From Comamonas testosteroni TK102 (GTDB taxonomy: Bacteria; Pseudomonadota; Gammaproteobacteria; Burkholderiales; Burkholderiaceae_C): 64,000 nt of DNA. Shown one piece after another: positions 58,728 through 64,000 of this stretch; the stretch's first letter is position 1; the number at the start of each line of letters is the position of its first letter. The notes under the pieces are model-generated. The model was not told where the DNA came from and did no database searches. It saw only the letters and a list, made by a program, of their open reading frames with translations. The translations under genes and the position numbers were made by a program. The stretch is taken from assembly GCF_000739375.1 (NCBI RefSeq), contig NZ_CP006704.1:682001-746000 (forward strand), written 5' to 3'.

Positions 58728-61043
58728 CTAAAGATCCCATCGCAGGGAGGCGCTAAAGGTTCTCTGCGGATAGGGATGGAAGTTCCAGTACCTGGCATTG
58801 TTGGCGTTGTCTATGCCAAAGGCTGCCGATAGCTGTCTGTCGATCTGATAGCGGGCCCGCAGATCGACGCTGAAGTACTGGCTGGCACCCATATAGGTGT
58901 CGGCATGCACGTCGCTATTGTCCAGATTCGAGTACTGGCGCCCGCTGTAGCGCGCCGCCACGGTCAAGGCCCAACGCTCGTCGGGCTTGTAGGTGGCCCA
59001 GGCCGTGGCACGCCAGCGTGGTACGCGGGGCTGCCATTTGCCGACGCTGGCCGGGTTGGCGGCATTGGCCGTGATGCGCGAGTTGGCCCAGGTCAGGCTG
59101 CCGCCCAGATCCAGCCCGCGAATCCACACCGACTGCGCCGAGTAAGCCAGTTCCAGCCCCGAGGTACGGACCTGATCCACGTTCTGCACCGCAGAGATGG
59201 TGGTGCCGGCAATCAGCTGGCTGTAGAGCGCATCGCGCGTGCGCTCGTGGAACCAGGTGGCGCGCAGTAGACCGTTACCCAGGTCTTGCTCGGCCGTCAG
59301 CTCGCCCGTCCAGGACTTTTCGGGTTTCAGATTCGGGTCGTTGATGAAGGACAGCGCCCCGCCAGAGGTCGCGCCATACAGCTCGCCCACGGTGGGGAAG
59401 CGCACGGCCCGGCCCAGCGAGGCCTTGAGCGTGGTGTTGCGGGCCAGCTGGTAGGCCAGCGCGGCCTTGGGCGAGAAATGCGATTCACTGCGCTGGGCGT
59501 AACTCAGCTGGCTGCTGGCCGTGGCGGTGTGGCCCTGGCTGGCCGTCCAGTCCTCCCAGCGCAGGCCCAGAACGGCCTTCCAGTCCCTGGCCAGCTGCCA
59601 GCTGTCCTGTGCCCAGGCATAGCGGGTCTCGGCCCTGCCGCCGACCTGGCTGAGGATGGACTGCTCGTTGGCCGGGCCGGACTGCCAGTCGCCAACCACG
59701 TTGTATTTGCCGATGTTGAGCTTGTAGGCATCGCGGCCCAGGCCGAAGTCCACGATATGTGTGCCCTGCAGGCCCAGTATGTCGTTCTGTCGCCATGTGC
59801 CCCTGGCGGCCAGCGTGTTCCAGCCCGTGCCGTCCTGATCCTGCAGCGTGCCCTTGCCACCCAGATTGGCAGCCGGCTGGGCAATGGTGGGCACGCGCTG
59901 CTGATCCTTGCCGTAGTCATAGAGGCTGGCGCTGAGCTCCCAGTCGAACTCGCCCTGGGTATGGCTTTTGAGCGAGACGCCATGCATGGTGTGGGTCTGC
60001 TGGTCCTGGCTCAGTCCGAAGGCGGTGTCGGCCAGCTTGTAGGTCTTGCCGTCGATATGGATGTTGCCGCTGTACACCGGCTGGCCGTCCGGCCCGCGCA
60101 GATAGGTCTCGGAGCTGCCCTTGGCGCTGTTCTGCCACCAGCCCAGCGTGTAGCTGGCGCGCAGCGTGGGCGTGATGTCATAGGCCAGCTTGATCTTGGC
60201 GTGATCCTGCCGGGTGCGGTACTGCGTGCCCGCACCCAGGATGTACCAGGGCTGGTTGGTGGTGTTGAGCCCGGCAATCGCACCCGTCACGGGCGTGCCG
60301 GCGCTGCCCGCCACGCCTGCGGACTGCAGCACGGAGGGGAAGGTCATGGGCTGGCCCTGGCTGTCGCTGCGACTCAGGTTGATCCAGTACGACCAGTCGC
60401 CGCTTCTGCTGCCTATCGAAGCGCTGGTGTTCCAGCTGCGGTAATGGCCGCTGCTGCCCAGCACGTCGGCACTCTGGTGGGCATAGCCGGTGGCCACATG
60501 GGCTTCGAGCTTGTCGGGCATGCGCGTCACATAGTCCACCACGGCGCCGGCGGAATTGCCGGGATAGGCGGCCGAGAACGGCCCGTACATGACATCGACG
60601 CGCTCGATTTCCTCGGGCGTCACCAGGCCCCAGCGCGGCGCATAGTTGCTGCCGTTGGCAATGCCATTGCCCAGATAGTTGGACAGCAAAATGCCGTCGG
60701 CATAGACGGCCGAGCGCGCGCTATTGCCCGTGCCCGACGCACGGGTGGAGAGTATGGCGTGGTTGTAGTCGCCGATATAGCGCTTGCGCACCAGCAGGCT
60801 GGGCAGATATTTCAGGGCATCTTCGCTGTCGGTGGCGTTGATGCGGGTCTCGATCTCCTCGCGCGTGATGCCTTCGATGGTGGTCGGAATCTGCGTGGGC
60901 AGCGAGCTGGGCTGGCCGCCGTTGACGGTGACCACGCCCAGGGTCTTGGAGCGCTCAGGCGGGTCGGCGGAATCGGTTGAAGTCTGGGCCAGGCACGGCC
61001 ATGCGATACCACTGACCACCAGTGGCAGAAAAATCTGTTTCAT
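58728..61043 (-). CDS. TonB-dependent outer-membrane receptor (771 aa)
   Basis: Signal peptide (ending near PCLAQ), then the TonB-box region KTLGVVTVNG, a plug domain (IEGITREEIETRINATDSEDAL, NSARSAVYADGILLSNYLG, IERVDVMYGPFSAAYPGNSAG) and a 22-strand barrel ending in FSASLRWDL. The gene upstream encodes a DUF2946 protein, a neighbour often seen with receptors for copper or other metals, so metal uptake is the best guess. Siderophore or cobalamin uptake cannot be excluded. No iron-box was recognised. Confidence 0.9.
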   Translation of the reverse strand: MKQIFLPLVVSGIAWPCLAQTSTDSADPPERSKTLGVVTVNGGQPSSLPTQIPTTIEGITREEIETRINATDSEDALKYLPSLLVRKRYIGDYNHAILSTRASGTGNSARSAVYADGILLSNYLGNGIANGSNYAPRWGLVTPEEIERVDVMYGPFSAAYPGNSAGAVVDYVTRMPDKLEAHVATGYAHQSADVLGSSGHYRSWNTSASIGSRSGDWSYWINLSRSDSQGQPMTFPSVLQSAGVAGSAGTPVTGAIAGLNTTNQPWYILGAGTQYRTRQDHAKIKLAYDITPTLRASYTLGWWQNSAKGSSETYLRGPDGQPVYSGNIHIDGKTYKLADTAFGLSQDQQTHTMHGVSLKSHTQGEFDWELSASLYDYGKDQQRVPTIAQPAANLGGKGTLQDQDGTGWNTLAARGTWRQNDILGLQGTHIVDFGLGRDAYKLNIGKYNVVGDWQSGPANEQSILSQVGGRAETRYAWAQDSWQLARDWKAVLGLRWEDWTASQGHTATASSQLSYAQRSESHFSPKAALAYQLARNTTLKASLGRAVRFPTVGELYGATSGGALSFINDPNLKPEKSWTGELTAEQDLGNGLLRATWFHERTRDALYSQLIAGTTISAVQNVDQVRTSGLELAYSAQSVWIRGLDLGGSLTWANSRITANAANPASVGKWQPRVPRWRATAWATYKPDERWALTVAARYSGRQYSNLDNSDVHADTYMGASQYFSVDLRARYQIDRQLSAAFGIDNANNARYWNFHPYPQRTFSASLRWDL

Positions 61044-61127
61044 GAATGCTTACCTTGGGACGTAGTTGTCCCTATGAATCTGATAGCGGCCAGCGCAGAT
61101 CGGATCTGCGCTAGAGCCAGAAATGGT

Positions 61128-61535
61128 TCAGAGGTAAGCGGGGGGCGGCCCGCGCGCAGGCAGAGGCGCGGCTGTGATGGCGGCGATGCGCGCCCGCTCC
61201 ACGGGCTGCTGCGCATGCCACAGCGGTGACTCGGTAGGGGGCGGCAGTTGCAGCGCGGGCGGAGGCGGTGCTGCATGGGGCAGGCACATGGGGCAATCGA
61301 GATGACCCGCACCCAGGGCACTGCCGCCGTCTTCGCCCTTGACGATCAGCTTGACCGCGCCGGTGCTGGTGCAGATCAGCTCAAACCCCTGAGACTGGAT
61401 CAGCGGCGCGGCTGCCGCCACCCCCATGGACAGTGCCAGCCATGCCAGCACGCACCGGCCCAGCAGGCAGGTGGCTATGCGGCGAAGCTGTTGCAAGGTC
61501 ATGGGGTGGGCGCTGCGAATATGCGTCCGGATCAT
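61128..61535 (-). CDS. DUF2946 family protein (about 135 aa)
   Basis: A small exported or membrane-anchored protein. The N-terminal hydrophobic segment (CLLGRCVLAWLALSMGVAAAA) is followed by FELICTSTGAVKLIVKGEDG and DCPMCLPHAAPPPPA, the Cys and CPxC features of DUF2946, then a proline-rich tail. The family has no known biochemical function; its CPxC and His residues suggest metal binding. The start may be 61535 or 61502 (MTLQQLRRI); neither has a clear ribosome site. It lies 84 bases upstream of the receptor gene on the same strand. Confidence 0.72.
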   Translation of the reverse strand: MIRTHIRSAHPMTLQQLRRIATCLLGRCVLAWLALSMGVAAAAPLIQSQGFELICTSTGAVKLIVKGEDGGSALGAGHLDCPMCLPHAAPPPPALQLPPPTESPLWHAQQPVERARIAAITAAPLPARGPPPAYL

Positions 61536-61712
61536 ACGTCGTCTGCTGCCGCAGAGCATGCGTGAAAACCGCCGCGCAAGCCCTGCTGCAGGTGCAAAGT
61601 GCTGTGACTTCAAATACAAAACCCGGCGCAAGGCCGGGTCGGTATGGAGGTGCCGAGGGTTCACGCACGGCTCCTGGGCTGGAATATGGACACTCGCTCA
61701 AGCGAGAGATGG

Positions 61713-61758
61713 CAAGCAAGAGCCTGGCCGGCCGCGCCGCCTCGCGGCGAGGCCGTCG
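61713..61758. repeat. Interspersed repeat, copy 2 (inverted relative to 51210-51255)
   Basis: 61713-61745 is the near-exact complement of 51223-51255, with further similarity to 61758. A CCCCCTGAGGGGG palindrome follows it, just beyond the cphA stop codon side. Confidence 0.8.
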
Positions 61759-61772
61759 TCCCCCTGAGGGGG

Positions 61773-64000
61773 TCACTGTCCATTCACATGCTTGCGCAGA
61801 TGCTCCAGCGCCTCCTCCACCTGATCCACCAGCACCAGGCACAGGTCGCCGGGTTGCAGGCGGGCCAGGGCATGGTCGATGGCGAGAAACTCGCCATGGA
61901 TCTCGGTGCTGTAGCTGGTGCGGGGCGCGCCTTCCAGACCCTTTTTCAGCAGGGCCAGCACTTCGCCATCCACGCGGCCACGCTGGCAGGCGTCCTGATA
62001 GAGCACCACATCGTCGAACACCTTGCCCAGAATCTGGGTCTGTTCGGTGATGTCCTGGTCGCGACGGTCGCCGGCACCCGAGATCACCACGCTGCGGCGC
62101 TTGGCAGGCATGGCTTCCACGGCCTGGGACAGCGCGCGAATGGCGTCGGGGTTGTGGCCGTAGTCGGCAATGATGGTGGCGCCCTTGTAATCCATCACAT
62201 TGAAGCGGGCAGGGGCGTTGTCGCTGTCGTTGAGGAAGCCAGCCAGACCGCGGCGGATGGTCTGCCAGGGCAGGCCCGCCGCCCAGGCGGCGCCGATGGA
62301 GGCCATGACGTTTTCCACCTGGAAGGTGATGGTGCCGTTACGGGTCAGCGGAATGTCGCGCAGCGCGATGCTCTCGCGCCAGGATCCTTCCGCGGCCACG
62401 ATGGCGTCGCCATCGACATAGACCACGCGGCTGCCCTGGGCACGGTGCGTGGCCATGACGGGGTGGTGGCGGTCGGCGGCAAAGAAGATCACCTTGCCGG
62501 GGCAGACATGGGCCATGGCAGCGACCAGCGGGTCGGCGGCGTTGAGCACGGCATAGCCCGTGGGCGCCACGTTCTGCACGATGACGCGCTTGAGCACGCC
62601 GACATCTTCCTTGGTGGTGATGAAGTTGAGACCCAGGTGGTCGCCTTCGCCCACGTTGGTGACCACGGCGACCTGGCAGCGGTCAAAGCCCAGGCCTTCG
62701 CGCAAGATGCCGCCGCGTGCGCATTCCAGCACGGCTGCATCGGTCTCGGGGTGGGCCAGGGCGTTGCGCGCACTCTTGGGGCCGGAGCAGTCGCCGCTGT
62801 CGATCTGGCGGCCGTTGACGTACACGCCATCGGTGTTGGTCATGGCGGTGCGCCAGCCATGCGAGGTGAACAGATGGGCGATCACGCGGGTGGTCGTGGT
62901 CTTGCCGTTGGTGCCGGTGACGGCAACCAGGGGGATACGGCCGTCGTCGCCGGGCGCGAACAGCTCGTCCACCATGGGTACGCCCACATTGCGGGGACGG
63001 CCGAAGGAGGGGGCCAGGTGCATGCGCAGGCCGGGGGCGGCATTGACTTCCACGATGCCGCCGCTTTGCTCTTCCAGGGGCTTGAGCATGGTTTCGCAGA
63101 CCACGTCCACGCCGCAGATATGCAGACCGATGGTCTGCGCGGCCTCGATGGCCCGGGCGGCGATTTCGGGATGCACGTCATCGGTCACGTCGGTGGCGCT
63201 GCCGCCGGTGGACAGATTGGCGTTGTTGCGCAGCACCACGCGCTGGCCCTGGGCGGGCACGCTGTCAGGCGTCAGGCCTTCGCTGGCAATGCGCGCGATG
63301 GCGATATCGTCCAGGCGCACCTTGGTCAATGCCGTGCCGTGGCCGGAGCCGCGGCGGGGGTCCTGGTTGACGATGTTCACGAGTTCGCGGATGGTGTGCT
63401 GGCCGTCGCCCAGCACCTGGGGTGGCTCGCGGCGGGCGGCTGCCACCAACTGGCCGCCGACGACCAGCATGCGGAAGTCATGGCCGGGCAAAAAGCGCTC
63501 GACGAGGATTTCGTCGCCAAACTCGCTGGCGGTCTTGTAAGCGGCTTCCAGACCTTCGCGGGTGGTGATGTTCACCACCACGCCCTTGCCCTGGTTGCCG
63601 TCCTGGGGCTTGACCACCACGGGCAGTCCCACTTCCAGGGCCACGGCCCAGGCGTCTTCCACGTCGGCGACGGGGCGGCCCATGGGCACGGGCACGCCGG
63701 CCGCGTGCAGCAGGCGCTTGGTCAGGTCCTTGTCCTGTGCAATGGATTCGGCCACGGCGCTGGTGGAGTCGATCTCGGCGGCCTGGAAGCGGCGCGCACG
63801 TGAACCCCAGCCCAGCTGCACCAGCGAACCGGTGGTCAGGCGACGGAAGGGAATGCCGCGTGCCACAGCGGCATCGACGATGGCACCGGTCGAGGGGCCG
63901 ATACGGTCGTCCTCGTCCAGTTCGCGCAGTTCGGCAATCGTGGCGTCGGCATCGAAGGGGGTGTCGTTCAATGCGGCCTGAATCAGGGCCTCGGCACGCT
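61773..64000 (-). CDS. cphA: Cyanophycin synthetase (N-terminal part outside the window)
   Basis: CphA polymerises aspartate and arginine to cyanophycin with ATP. The frame is open to the window end, so the N-terminal domain is cut off; about 740 codons are visible. The ATP-grasp domain has VVVKPQDGNQGKGVVVNI, FLPGHDFRMLVVGGQLVAAARR and GIVEVNAAPGLRMHL. The Mur-ligase-like domain has VAVTGTNGKTTTTRVIAHLF, ECARGGILREGLGFD, VTNVGEGDHLG, ARFNVMDYKGATIIADYGHNPDAI and SGAGDRRDQDI. Both ATP sites look intact, so this is an active synthetase. A TTG at 63971 is not the true start, because coding continues upstream. A second synthetase or a cyanophycinase may lie beyond the window. Confidence 0.93.
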   Translation of the reverse strand, partial: RAEALIQAALNDTPFDADATIAELRELDEDDRIGPSTGAIVDAAVARGIPFRRLTTGSLVQLGWGSRARRFQAAEIDSTSAVAESIAQDKDLTKRLLHAAGVPVPMGRPVADVEDAWAVALEVGLPVVVKPQDGNQGKGVVVNITTREGLEAAYKTASEFGDEILVERFLPGHDFRMLVVGGQLVAAARREPPQVLGDGQHTIRELVNIVNQDPRRGSGHGTALTKVRLDDIAIARIASEGLTPDSVPAQGQRVVLRNNANLSTGGSATDVTDDVHPEIAARAIEAAQTIGLHICGVDVVCETMLKPLEEQSGGIVEVNAAPGLRMHLAPSFGRPRNVGVPMVDELFAPGDDGRIPLVAVTGTNGKTTTTRVIAHLFTSHGWRTAMTNTDGVYVNGRQIDSGDCSGPKSARNALAHPETDAAVLECARGGILREGLGFDRCQVAVVTNVGEGDHLGLNFITTKEDVGVLKRVIVQNVAPTGYAVLNAADPLVAAMAHVCPGKVIFFAADRHHPVMATHRAQGSRVVYVDGDAIVAAEGSWRESIALRDIPLTRNGTITFQVENVMASIGAAWAAGLPWQTIRRGLAGFLNDSDNAPARFNVMDYKGATIIADYGHNPDAIRALSQAVEAMPAKRRSVVISGAGDRRDQDITEQTQILGKVFDDVVLYQDACQRGRVDGEVLALLKKGLEGAPRTSYSTEIHGEFLAIDHALARLQPGDLCLVLVDQVEEALEHLRKHVNGQ

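Noticed and set aside
63936..63971. TTG 63971 as the true start of cyanophycin synthetase
   Set aside because: The frame stays open to the window end and about a fifth of the family length would be missing.

Overview
The window looks like chromosomal DNA of a betaproteobacterium of the order Burkholderiales, most likely a Comamonas-type member of the Comamonadaceae. The evidence is the high G+C content, a Burkholderiales-type porin, a Bug-family (TctC) solute receptor, a cyanophycin synthetase, nitrate assimilation genes of Nas type, and short interspersed intergenic repeats of the kind common in this family. No rRNA, tRNA, CRISPR array, prophage or insertion sequence was recognised. The genus is an inference from gene content, not from a database comparison.

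Layout. 0-2.6 kb: end of a carboxyltransferase gene (PxpC type) and a biotin carboxylase-BCCP fusion, whose start region is preceded by a striking tandem array of copies of its own start. 2.7-5.3 kb: copper ATPase behind a MerR-type promoter. 5.3-7.0 kb: riboflavin synthase and a beta-helix/bactofilin-like repeat protein. 7.5-12.3 kb: lysine/2-aminoadipate catabolism (aminotransferase, HglS), a LysR regulator and an amino-acid binding protein, two of whose promoter regions carry nearly the same LysR-type operator. 12.8-15.4 kb: DUF2760 protein and a non-canonical Hsp70; its paralogue with a long C-terminal extension lies at 33.2-36.0 kb, so the module is split by about 17.7 kb. 15.8-16.8 kb: porin.

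17.0-33.0 kb: two divergent gene sets that form a candidate organosulfur scavenging system. On the minus strand are a peptide-type ABC transporter, an aldo/keto reductase and a DszC/SfnB-like flavoenzyme. On the plus strand are an SfnG-like FMN monooxygenase, two peptide-type binding proteins, an amidase, a second DszC/SfnB-like flavoenzyme, a DszB-like desulfinase with the catalytic Cys/His/Arg, and an NmrA-like reductase. They diverge from an AT-rich control region.

37.7-49.6 kb: nitrate assimilation. A NIT-ANTAR regulator (NasR) is followed by nrtABD, then nirBD, nasA and cobA. Both nrtA and nirB have the same upstream arrangement: an NtrC-like dyad about 75 bp before a sigma-54 promoter, then two hexaloop hairpins of the ANTAR type, the second overlapping an intrinsic terminator. 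This predicts two successive transcription units controlled by nitrogen limitation (NtrC) and by nitrate/nitrite antitermination (NasR).

49.7-64.0 kb: aldehyde dehydrogenase, a MarR-FUSC efflux pair, a divergent YeiH/YeiE-like pair, a small unknown gene, CreA, an MFS exporter, a TonB-dependent receptor with a DUF2946 protein, and the C-terminal three quarters or so of cyanophycin synthetase running off the window end.
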